Part shown: one piece after another, positions 1 through 7,139 of the stretch
Numbering within the stretch: position 1 is the first letter of the stretch
How the letters are laid out: each line of letters starts with the position of its first letter
Translations under genes and position numbers: made by a program
Source: Nitrososphaerota archaeon
GTDB lineage: Archaea > Thermoproteota > Nitrososphaeria > Nitrososphaerales > UBA57
Assembly (NCBI GenBank): GCA_022572285.1
Contig: JACZWF010000081.1
Span: 1 to 7,268, forward strand
DNA: 7,268 nt
Direction: 5' to 3'
The notes under the pieces: model-generated
Told to the model about the DNA's origin: nothing
The model's input: the letters and a program-made list of their open reading frames with translations, nothing else
Databases searched by the model: none

Positions 1-24
1 TTTAACAAGATATGGTCCGCTCAT
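1..24 (-). CDS. Possible 5' end of a further minus-strand gene, cut by the window edge
   Basis: Reading the minus strand from base 24 gives ATG followed by seven open codons, MSGPYLVK, before the window ends. An AT-rich CATAATAG element at 42-49 lies about 24 bases upstream of this ATG, the spacing expected for an archaeal TATA box driving a leaderless transcript. No Shine-Dalgarno is visible. Eight residues are too few to assign a family, and the ATG could be chance. It lies 64 bases downstream of the leuS stop on the same strand. Confidence 0.25.
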
Positions 25-88
25 AGTTGGAATGTCTAATCTATTATGCGAACACGGAATCAACAATGTGAACTAACATCAATGGCTC

Positions 89-2986
89 TTATTCGAGGAA
101 AATGCCCGGTCGATATGGTTTGGAGAACCTGGACTTCCCCTTGGGATCATGAGCTGCATCGTCATCTTCGGAAAAGACCTCTACCGCAGCTTGGAATTCG
201 GCGGCATAGAACATGCATGCATCTCTCAGGACCTCCAGCTCGTCTAGCCGGCCAAGTGATTGCCTTTTCGCCGCAAGGTCCTTTGGAAGCTTGCTCCGTT
301 CTCCCACCATTTTCAAGATGAAATTCGAGACTTCTTTGCCTTTTGTCTTTCCGACTTCAGATATCACTGACTTGATGAGATCACCTGTTTTGACTCCTTC
401 TCTTTGAGAATCCAACTCTAACATTTCTAGCATAGCCTTCCACTTCCAATCGGACGCAACATACAGGAATATTCTCTTTGGTTTTACCTTAGTCACCTTG
501 ATGATACTTTGGATATCTTCGAGAACACTTCTCACAAGCTCTTCCGACTCCTCAGCGCGCGTATCTATCTTTGCGGGATCAGACTCTGGCCACTGGGAAG
601 TTGCCAGCAGATCTCCTTTGCCCAAAGTTTCCCAAATCTCTTCAGCGCTAAAAGGAGCAATAGGCGCTAGAAGTTTAGCTCTCACCTCAAGTACTTCCCT
701 TAACACTTTCATTCTGATCGGGTTCGGAGATTGGGATCTCCTCTGATACCACTGAATCTCTTGATCGGTCATATAGACCGTCTGATGGATTGCTTCTCGA
801 ACCCTGAGGGATTCCATAGCATTCGTCACAATTTGAATGGTCCTCTGTAATTTGCTTAATAGCCATCTCTCAAGAGTAGGCAGTTCCGTTAAACTACGAT
901 CCGCATACTCCTTATTTTCTCCGATCTTCTTCGCCAACTGGTAAAGCCTCCCGAGCCGCTCCGTGAAAGTCCTAACAAGTTCCAGGCTAAAATCGGCGTC
1001 CTGCAAGAGTTCAGCAGTCGCCATCATTGCAAGTCTTAACGGATCAGCCCCGTATTCGGCGACAGCACTTCTCAAAGGAATGATATTACCATAGGACTTG
1101 GACATCTTCTTTCCTTCCATCAAGACGGATCCGTTAACGACTATCTGCCGTGGCCAGTTCGTCTTAGGAAATATTGCTGTATGATTGAATATTAAGAATG
1201 TAAGATGATTAGGGACAAGGTCCCTTCCCGAGTGTCTGCTATCAAGAGGATAGAAGTAAAGGAATTGGTTCCTCATTTCATGGACCAGGTCAATCTGCAT
1301 AGCTGATCTCATGGAGATCTCTTTCGGATCTCCAATTCCTAAGAAAATGAAATCGAAAATTTCTGGAGACAATTGGTCGGCGATTATAGCTTTCTCCTTG
1401 ATGAGTCCAGAAATTGTGTAGTAGGCCATATAGATAACCGAGTCCGAAAGGCTCTCAATGATCCATTCATGATCCCAAGGTAATTTGGTCCCCATCCCAG
1501 TTTTCCTAGCACATGCCTTGCCTTTCAGCCACCCCACAGTATGATCGAATTCTGGTCTGATTTCCTTTGGCAAGAGGTTAACCTGGGAAAGCGCCTCTCT
1601 TGCCTCTTCCTTCCATCCTTCGTCTCCATAGTTTATGAACCACTGATTCTGGAGTACTTTCACGACACACTCCGTCCCACACCTGCATACCACCGGTCTG
1701 TTCATGAGCTCGTGTAATGTAGACGCATTTCCAGTGTCAAGAAGATCTGCCTTAACCCGGTCCCTCGCCTCCCTAACCCCAAGTCCAGAATACCCCCCAG
1801 TGTTACTCATCATTCGTCCCTCGCTGAACTCGTATGAATAGAGCTCTTGAGTAGCAGATTCCAATTTCTTATCCGTCTGTGAGCTTATTCCAAATCTCTC
1901 GATTATCTCCTTTGCAGGATTGTCATGATATTTCTTAGAAGATATGATAGTAATTGGCTTAATCGAGTCTAGATCAAATCCAATGACTGATTCCTTTCCT
2001 GAAGATACAAGATCATTTATTGCCTGGAAGTCATAGGGAGCATGTGAAGGTACTGACATTACAACCCCAGTTCCAGTCCCAGCTTCAACAAAACTGGCAG
2101 GAAGTATCACGATCTTGATCCCTGTAAGTGGATTTTTTGCTTCCCTACCGACAAGGGATGAACCTTTCACCTCTTCCAGGATATCGATCTTTAGTCCAAG
2201 ATGTTCGAATCTGCTTATGGATTGCTTGCTGATGATCCACTTCTCTCCGTCAACCGTAGCCTTGACATAGTTTTCATTCGGGTTGATCCACAGATTGGTT
2301 ACACCGAAGATAGTCTCCGGTCTTAGGGTCGCTGTGGGTACTTGAAAGCCATCGAGTTCGAACTTAACCAAAGTATACTCACCAATTTCTGGTTCGACAT
2401 CCCCTAGAGTGTCATGCTGGCCAACCGGATTACCATCGCGAGGACACCACCCTACAGGGTGTGATCCTTGAGTAATGTACCCACGATTCATCAACTTTTG
2501 GAATTGCCATTCTATAAATTTGCTGTATTGAGGATCAATAGTTGTAAACTCCCGTCTCCAATCTATGGAGAAACCCATCTCCTTCATGCCGTTTCTTATC
2601 TCATGATGAAAGTATTGAGCGATCTTCAACGGTTCAACAAATTCCTTAATCTTCTCTTCAGGGACTCTGTAGAGGTTTCTGAAAATTCCAATTAATTCTT
2701 CATCCTTAGATTCGATTCTGTCACTCATCGCGAGAATGGGTGTACCAGTGTAGTGGAACGCCATTGGAAAAAGGACATTGTACCCCCGCATCCTCTTATA
2801 CCGAGCATGCACATCTGCTAATGTGTATGTTCTGCCGTGTCCAATATGTTGCGGGGAGTTTGGGTATGGATACGCCACCGTGATGTAGAATTTCGTCCTC
2901 TGATTATCTGGATCAGTCTTGAAGATGCCTGCTTCGTCCCACCTCCTCCTCCATTTCTCCTCGATCACCCCCCATTCGATTTTCAA
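89..2986 (-). CDS. leuS: Leucyl-tRNA synthetase, archaeal/eukaryotic type
   Basis: Class I synthetase of 965 residues, a normal length for archaeal LeuRS, that charges tRNA-Leu with leucine in the cytoplasm. The Rossmann fold opens with HIGH at residues 47-50 and closes with KMSKS at 627-631. The inserted CP1 editing domain follows roughly from residue 170 to 450, with LRPETIFG near 221-228 and GTGVVMSVPSHAPYD at 305-319. D319 matches the conserved editing aspartate. Cysteines 181, 434, 436 and 440 may bind zinc. An anticodon-binding helical domain begins near 700. The C-terminus, with DPKGKSR near 947-953 and PYRPGIFLE at the very end, is typical of archaeal LeuRS. The start is TTG, chosen because the frame is closed just upstream and GAGGT sits 8 bases before it inside the end of alaS. 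All catalytic and editing signatures appear intact. The 4-base gap to alaS implies co-transcription and probable translational coupling. Confidence 0.97.
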   Translation of the reverse strand: MKIEWGVIEEKWRRRWDEAGIFKTDPDNQRTKFYITVAYPYPNSPQHIGHGRTYTLADVHARYKRMRGYNVLFPMAFHYTGTPILAMSDRIESKDEELIGIFRNLYRVPEEKIKEFVEPLKIAQYFHHEIRNGMKEMGFSIDWRREFTTIDPQYSKFIEWQFQKLMNRGYITQGSHPVGWCPRDGNPVGQHDTLGDVEPEIGEYTLVKFELDGFQVPTATLRPETIFGVTNLWINPNENYVKATVDGEKWIISKQSISRFEHLGLKIDILEEVKGSSLVGREAKNPLTGIKIVILPASFVEAGTGTGVVMSVPSHAPYDFQAINDLVSSGKESVIGFDLDSIKPITIISSKKYHDNPAKEIIERFGISSQTDKKLESATQELYSYEFSEGRMMSNTGGYSGLGVREARDRVKADLLDTGNASTLHELMNRPVVCRCGTECVVKVLQNQWFINYGDEGWKEEAREALSQVNLLPKEIRPEFDHTVGWLKGKACARKTGMGTKLPWDHEWIIESLSDSVIYMAYYTISGLIKEKAIIADQLSPEIFDFIFLGIGDPKEISMRSAMQIDLVHEMRNQFLYFYPLDSRHSGRDLVPNHLTFLIFNHTAIFPKTNWPRQIVVNGSVLMEGKKMSKSYGNIIPLRSAVAEYGADPLRLAMMATAELLQDADFSLELVRTFTERLGRLYQLAKKIGENKEYADRSLTELPTLERWLLSKLQRTIQIVTNAMESLRVREAIHQTVYMTDQEIQWYQRRSQSPNPIRMKVLREVLEVRAKLLAPIAPFSAEEIWETLGKGDLLATSQWPESDPAKIDTRAEESEELVRSVLEDIQSIIKVTKVKPKRIFLYVASDWKWKAMLEMLELDSQREGVKTGDLIKSVISEVGKTKGKEVSNFILKMVGERSKLPKDLAAKRQSLGRLDELEVLRDACMFYAAEFQAAVEVFSEDDDAAHDPKGKSRFSKPYRPGIFLE

Positions 2987-2990
2987 CCCC

Positions 2991-5732
2991 TTAGACCTCT
3001 AGATCTCGTAGATATTTTCTGAGTAAATCGAGTGTAGCTGTCACAGTTCCTGGTGTTCGGCCTCCACCCTGACCAAATCTTGGATTCCCACCCCCGGAGC
3101 CTCCAAGGCTTTTCGCGATTACCTTAACTAAATCTCCAGCCCGAACTCCCCTCGACTGCGATTCTTTACCGCTGAATACTAGAAGCTTACCGCGACCGTT
3201 AGTGTTCACTAGTCCGACGTAGATTAGATTCTCGACCTTTTGAGTAGCCCTTTCGCCTACAGTGATATGGAATTCGTCATCTACTTCCTCCCAATCGTTT
3301 ACAACGATCTTAAACCCCTCAATATCTTGGGCATTACTCACCATATCGTCGACGAGCATGTCTCCCATTCTCCTGGTAAACTGCTTGACCTTCCTCCTAG
3401 TATCATCACTTTCTCGCTTGAGATTAGTTACAGACTCTAGTAGCTTCTCCTGTTGTGCACCAAGTTTTTCGGCTATCTCTTTCAATAGGCTATCTTGTTT
3501 CTGAATGTAATCAATTGCAATTTCCCCTGCAACATACTCTAGTCTTTCTACCCCATCTTGTACCCGTTCGTTCCTTACTATCTTGATTATTCCTAGCTCT
3601 CCTGTATGGGAAACATGAGTGCCAGCACATGCCTCAACATCCCATCCCTCTATATCCTGGATTCTGAGCGTTCTTCCAGGTACAATTCCACCCTGATAGA
3701 TAGTGAAGCCATAGCGGGCTTCGGCTTCGTTTCTTTCCAGAATCAACTTATGCACTGGAAGGTCCATCCTTATCGCCTCATTTGCCAGGATCTCTATCTC
3801 CTTAATCCTACTCTCTGAGAGGTGTTCGAAATGAGTAACATCCAGTCGCGCCTTGTCGACATCCTTGAACGCAGAGGCTTGCCAAATCCAGGAACCCAGG
3901 GCTCTCTTCGCAGCTCCAAGCATTACATGAGTGGCCGTATGGTGCCGAGTGAGAATACGCCTCCGCTTCCCCTCAACGTGACCACGTACAATCTTCCCCT
4001 CGGCGAGCTCGCCTACTCCAGATTCTAGTCTGTGAATAATGATATCTCCATATTTCTCGACATCAACCACCTTCGTTCCTTCGAGTGTCCCATGATCTGG
4101 CTCCTGTCCACCCGCTCGGGCATAAAAAGCGGTCTGATCTAAAACAACATAATTGTCCTTTCCTGAAAAGATTCTAAGTACCTTAGCTTCAAATTCAAGA
4201 AGTTCTTGGTTCTCGTAGAAGAGCGTCCGAGTCTTAACAAGATCATTGACATCAAACCCTGGTTTTTTGATGTCAACCTTCTGAGACATATGCCTCTCTG
4301 TCACTCTCTTGTAGAAGTCTGTGGGGATGTCAATTTTGAACCCACTTTCTTTCACGAGATCGGGAGTGATTCCCTCAGAATCATACAAGGTAATTAGATC
4401 ATCCTCCCTGATGTCCTTCCTTGCCTTCAGCATTTCTCCAAGAATCTTTGAAGTCCTTGCCTGCGCGTTCTTGTACCTTCTTTCTTCTATTCGCAGGATG
4501 GTAGCTATATCATCCCGATGCTCCTGGAGATCTGGGTACATCTGTGTTAAGTAATCAATATGCCAGTCTGCTATTTGCTCCAGTTTGATGTCCCAATTGT
4601 TCCGATTAAGGAGCGCTAAAGCTCTTCTAAGGATGACTCTGAGGTTGTACCCTCCGCCAATATTGCTCGGCAAGGCTCCATCAGAAATCGCGAATATCAA
4701 CGACTTTGTGTGATCAATAACGGCGTAGATTGCTTCTAAGGGTGCGACTTTTGCCGCTAGGCCTTCTTTGCTGATTCCGAGAGACCTCGCAACTTCCTCC
4801 CTAGTTCGCTCGATATCAGAAACCTCATCCATATTCAGAATTCCGGCGACCTTTGAGTATGAGCGGAAAAATTCCTTGTCGTATGTGACGCCACACCAAT
4901 CGATCATGTTCTTCACCACAGGCCCGAAGACGGAATCGTAGGCTGTAGGAGTTCCCTGCGTAATCCAACAAAATCGTTCCAGCCCTGCACCCATGTCGAT
5001 TACCTTTTCTTTCATGACGTTGTAATTAGACGGAGTTCCTTCAAATTCAGTAAATACCGCATTACCGAGCTCAAGACCTCTTGCGTAGAACTCTAGTGAA
5101 TATCCGAACGCGCCATATCCAACCCAGACATCTTCTTTGAAAACGAGCTCTTTCTTGGGGATACCAAAGGGGCCTGTCAGAAGCTGGTAGTCCAAATCTA
5201 TACATCTATCCTTCCAATACCCTTTTTCGTTAGCCAAAGTGTGCTGGCCTATCATGACGAACGACGTAAAGTGCTTCCCGCTCACTCCAACATTTGAGAT
5301 ATCATTGAATCGTAAACAAATCTGAGGAACTACAAGTTGATTGTAAGGCAAGTCGAAGACGACCTTCCCGCCTTCTATTCTCTGAAAGTCGACGATCGAG
5401 GCTACGGTAAAGAATAGATCTGGTCTCCATCTGGCAACGACCGGATAGCTGGCTACGCTCGTATGTCCGTGTGACTGGAAGAATTTCTCTACCTCCTTCC
5501 AAGTTTCTATGTAATCATAACGCTTTGATGTTGGGGGATCTCCGATGAATTCATATTGTTGACATGGCTGTTCGGGGCAAACCATTCTATCATCGTCTGC
5601 TGTCCAGTAAAATTTCCCACAGGAAGTACACTTCTTTCTTGCAAATCCCTCACGTTGGAAGAGCTCCACGCCATAGTATTGTTCATAATCTAACGAGAAC
5701 TTTTCTCGTAGAATATCCTTAGCAGATTTCAA
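2991..5732 (-). CDS. alaS: Alanyl-tRNA synthetase, archaeal type
   Basis: Class II synthetase of 913 residues, the usual archaeal length, that charges tRNA-Ala and edits Ser/Gly mischarging. The N-terminus has the archaeal cysteine set C35, C38, C52 and C57. The catalytic core carries RWRPDLFFTVASIVDFQR near 101-118 (motif 2 region) and GAGLERF at 248-254 (motif 3). A tRNA-recognition helical region with GGGYNLRVILRRAL at 359-372 follows. The editing domain has its four metal ligands: HTATH (H598, H602) and CAGTH (C702, H706). Residues 740-790 look coiled-coil. The glycine-rich C-Ala segment GGSGGGNPRFGQGGG spans 877-891. The start is TTG: an in-frame TAA lies nine codons upstream, no ATG intervenes, and the first residues align well with family N-termini. 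Only a weak AAGG precedes it. L12 is divergent upstream and leuS begins 4 bases downstream. Confidence 0.97.
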   Translation of the reverse strand: MKSAKDILREKFSLDYEQYYGVELFQREGFARKKCTSCGKFYWTADDDRMVCPEQPCQQYEFIGDPPTSKRYDYIETWKEVEKFFQSHGHTSVASYPVVARWRPDLFFTVASIVDFQRIEGGKVVFDLPYNQLVVPQICLRFNDISNVGVSGKHFTSFVMIGQHTLANEKGYWKDRCIDLDYQLLTGPFGIPKKELVFKEDVWVGYGAFGYSLEFYARGLELGNAVFTEFEGTPSNYNVMKEKVIDMGAGLERFCWITQGTPTAYDSVFGPVVKNMIDWCGVTYDKEFFRSYSKVAGILNMDEVSDIERTREEVARSLGISKEGLAAKVAPLEAIYAVIDHTKSLIFAISDGALPSNIGGGYNLRVILRRALALLNRNNWDIKLEQIADWHIDYLTQMYPDLQEHRDDIATILRIEERRYKNAQARTSKILGEMLKARKDIREDDLITLYDSEGITPDLVKESGFKIDIPTDFYKRVTERHMSQKVDIKKPGFDVNDLVKTRTLFYENQELLEFEAKVLRIFSGKDNYVVLDQTAFYARAGGQEPDHGTLEGTKVVDVEKYGDIIIHRLESGVGELAEGKIVRGHVEGKRRRILTRHHTATHVMLGAAKRALGSWIWQASAFKDVDKARLDVTHFEHLSESRIKEIEILANEAIRMDLPVHKLILERNEAEARYGFTIYQGGIVPGRTLRIQDIEGWDVEACAGTHVSHTGELGIIKIVRNERVQDGVERLEYVAGEIAIDYIQKQDSLLKEIAEKLGAQQEKLLESVTNLKRESDDTRRKVKQFTRRMGDMLVDDMVSNAQDIEGFKIVVNDWEEVDDEFHITVGERATQKVENLIYVGLVNTNGRGKLLVFSGKESQSRGVRAGDLVKVIAKSLGGSGGGNPRFGQGGGRTPGTVTATLDLLRKYLRDLEV
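2995..2999 (-). promoter_or_regulatory. Shine-Dalgarno of leuS inside the alaS 3' end
   Basis: The minus strand reads GAGGT here, followed by eight bases and then the leuS TTG. It overlaps the last alaS codons (GAG GTC TAA). This supports the TTG as the real leuS start and suggests that ribosomes finishing alaS restart on leuS. Confidence 0.7.
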
Positions 5733-5736
5733 GCGT

Positions 5737-5754
5737 GAGCCTTTTTCCAGGCTC
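5737..5754 (-). promoter_or_regulatory. Inverted repeat (hairpin) in the alaS leader
   Basis: A perfect 6-bp inverted repeat, GAGCCT and AGGCTC, encloses a 6-base loop. On the minus strand the second arm ends four bases before the alaS TTG. It contains the only AAGG that could serve as a ribosome-binding site, so folding could limit initiation. There is no T-run after it, so it is not a terminator. A role is inferred only from position; a 6-bp stem can arise by chance. Confidence 0.4.
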
Positions 5755-5801
5755 CGGTATTAATAGTGCTCTGATTTTCCAGCCCTTTAGACAGCGACCT
5801 T

Positions 5802-5816
5802 TGAAACCTTATATAT
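5802..5816 (+). promoter_or_regulatory. BRE/TATA promoter of the L12 gene
   Basis: TGAAACC (5802-5808, a purine-rich BRE) is followed directly by TTATATAT (5809-5816), a good archaeal TATA box. Counting about 26 bases on puts the transcription start near 5838-5840, leaving a leader of about 10 bases before the ATG at 5849. No Shine-Dalgarno is seen, so L12 is probably translated from a near-leaderless mRNA. Read on the other strand the same element gives AAATATATAAGG and could also serve alaS with a leader of roughly 55 bases, but no equally good BRE faces that way. Confidence 0.75.
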
Positions 5817-5848
5817 TTAGGGAATGTCACGATCCATCGATTAACTAA

Positions 5849-6145
5849 ATGGAATATGTTTATGCTGCTTTGCTTCTGCACAAGGTACAGAAGGAAATAA
5901 ACGAAGATAGTGTTAAGAAGGTAATTTCAGCTACCGGAGTAAAAGCCGACGATGTGAAGGTAAAGGCTCTAGTTTCAGCCTTAGACGAAGTTGATATCAA
6001 TGAAGCTCTAAAGAATGCTACGTTAGCATCCGCCGTGGCGGCGGCCCCGGCTGCGATAGCTCCCGCTGAAGAAAAGAAAGCGGAGCCTGCCGAAGAGGAT
6101 AAGAAAGAGGAAGCTCTAGAGGGGCTTTCTAGCTTGTTCGGCTAG
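5849..6145 (+). CDS. rpl12: Large-subunit ribosomal protein L12 (P1), archaeal type
   Basis: Ninety-eight residues, normal for archaeal L12/P1. This protein forms dimers on L10 and makes the flexible ribosomal stalk that recruits translation GTPases. Residues 1-58 form the helical dimerization domain (MEYVYAALLLHKV at the start, and SATGVKADDVKVKALVSAL around 27-45). Residues 59-72 are an Ala/Pro hinge, 73-89 a Glu/Lys-rich charged segment, and the tail EGLSSLFG at 91-98 is the conserved factor-binding end. The start is set by the BRE/TATA at the right distance and by family alignment. The gene is intact. What is odd is its orientation: in most archaeal clusters L12 follows L10 on the same strand and precedes alaS, but here it faces L10 with only base 6146 between the two stop codons. 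Confidence 0.96.
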   Translation: MEYVYAALLLHKVQKEINEDSVKKVISATGVKADDVKVKALVSALDEVDINEALKNATLASAVAAAPAAIAPAEEKKAEPAEEDKKEEALEGLSSLFG

Positions 6146-6146
6146 T

Positions 6147-7139
6147 CTAAGAGTAACCCTTCTTGGACAGGGCGTCCTGGAGCGATAAGGCCCTCTGATG
6201 TGTGATCATTAGAATATCACTGGTGGTCTCAGTTGTTAAGAATCCTGAAGAAACAGATAATCCCCTGGCGTCTCTGAGTCCCCTCCCTAACAGCTGCGGA
6301 GTCGTTTCCAACGAAAAATATGTCATTTCCACACCAAGAGCTATTCCTGATCTAGCAGCGTCGGCTAATTCTGCCCGATACTGGTCAAGATCAATCGCGA
6401 TATCATCTGCACCAAAGACAAGCCCATCTACATACGCAAGATCGATTGCCACGCCCACTTTGATCGGTTTCATATCGAGTTTGGAGAGGAGAGCTCCAAC
6501 TTCGAGCGAGATCTCATCACCTCGCGTAGCAACTACAGTATCCTTGCTAACAAAAATGCTCCCTGTCTCGATCCGGGTGGGAACCTTCACCGCTTTGAAT
6601 TCACTCAGGACTGGCCCGGGAGGTATTCCTGTATTTCCTGCGGGGATGGTTATTGAATCAGTAGCAATATCACCGGCTCTCGCAGGAAGGTTAATTTTTC
6701 CTCTTTCAAGAAGAAGGTAGAGCTTGAAAGGGTTCAGGTCAGTGAATATCAGTGCTTTCTGTCCCTTTATCGCCTCGATTAATCTCTCATGATTCTTCAT
6801 CCCTGCTCCCTCTATTGCGAGTCTGACAAGGCTATTCTTTGCCACCTTTACTATTAGCTCATTCCTTAATGACTTTCTCAGACCCATCAGCTGGGCGCCT
6901 CGGACCTTGTGCAGGTTAGCGATAGCAACAGTCCCACTTTCCTTGAGCAATTTTTCAACCAATTTTTCTTCCTTGCCGTGTCCACGCAAAGCTCTTATAG
7001 CAGCCATCCCATTGAGGGTGTTTTTCTGGGACTCCTCAGAGAAAGTAACAGTAACCGGAGTTCCATCTTTCGGCGCCATCTGTCCGTTAGCGAAAATCAA
7101 TCGACCTTCTTTGTAAATAGCGTGCACTGTTTTTAACAT
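6147..7139 (-). CDS. rpl10: Ribosomal protein L10 (P0) with an antitoxin-like N-terminal extension
   Basis: Protein of 330 residues from the ATG at 7139; the reading frame stays open upstream, but AGGAGGAG lies 8 bases before this ATG, so I take it as the start. Residues ~66-330 are archaeal L10, which anchors the stalk to 23S rRNA and carries L12 dimers. They include VAIANLHKVRGAQLMGLRK (71-89), IKGQKALIFTDLNPFKLY (124-141), the inserted domain with TIPAGNTGIPPGPVLSEF (164-181), KPIKVGVAIDLAYVDGLVF (224-242), and three spine helices at 249-328. The protein ends at the third helix, with no acidic hinge or LFG tail. Residues 1-~65 are not usual for L10. VHAIYKEGRLIF (5-16), DGTPVTVTFSEE (25-36) and LRGHGKEEKLVEKLL (51-65) resemble a DUF104/VapB-like antitoxin and its toxin-binding tail. 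The L10 identity is sure; the extension's identity is a strong pattern match without a database search. Confidence 0.93.
   Translation of the reverse strand: MLKTVHAIYKEGRLIFANGQMAPKDGTPVTVTFSEESQKNTLNGMAAIRALRGHGKEEKLVEKLLKESGTVAIANLHKVRGAQLMGLRKSLRNELIVKVAKNSLVRLAIEGAGMKNHERLIEAIKGQKALIFTDLNPFKLYLLLERGKINLPARAGDIATDSITIPAGNTGIPPGPVLSEFKAVKVPTRIETGSIFVSKDTVVATRGDEISLEVGALLSKLDMKPIKVGVAIDLAYVDGLVFGADDIAIDLDQYRAELADAARSGIALGVEMTYFSLETTPQLLGRGLRDARGLSVSSGFLTTETTSDILMITHQRALSLQDALSKKGYS
6945..7139 (-). other. DUF104/VapB-like antitoxin module fused to L10
   Basis: This stretch encodes residues 1-65 of the L10 ORF. The beginning follows the pattern of AF2212-like (DUF104) antitoxins: a short strand, Y-x-E/N-G, then a D/E-G-T-x-V-x-V strand. 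The end, LRGHGKEEKLVEKLL, is like the LRGxGKGExLVExLL tail that many VapB-type antitoxins place before an Arg-rich end; here L10 sequence continues instead. The join falls inside a helix that also fits the first helix of L10, so the two modules share residues ~56-67. No PIN-domain toxin is found in the window. Internal starts that would give a shorter L10 exist at 7007 (ATG, no good SD) and 6962 (TTG after AAGGA). Confidence 0.6.

Noticed and set aside
46..321. Plus-strand frame of 91 codons at the left end
   Set aside because: Mostly antisense to the conserved LeuRS C-terminus, with low-complexity composition and no start signal.
5849..6145. The plus-strand L12 frame being a chance ORF opposite a minus gene
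   Set aside because: It shows the full archaeal L12 architecture with dimerization domain, hinge and SSLFG tail plus a well-placed promoter, and no minus gene covers it.
6165..6179. Small GGAC/GTCC hairpin just after L12 as a terminator
   Set aside because: The stem has only four pairs, no T-run follows, and it lies within the L10 coding end.
6202..6720. Plus-strand frame of 172 codons
   Set aside because: It lies fully antisense to the conserved L10 sequence and has no recognisable motif or SD, so it is a shadow frame.
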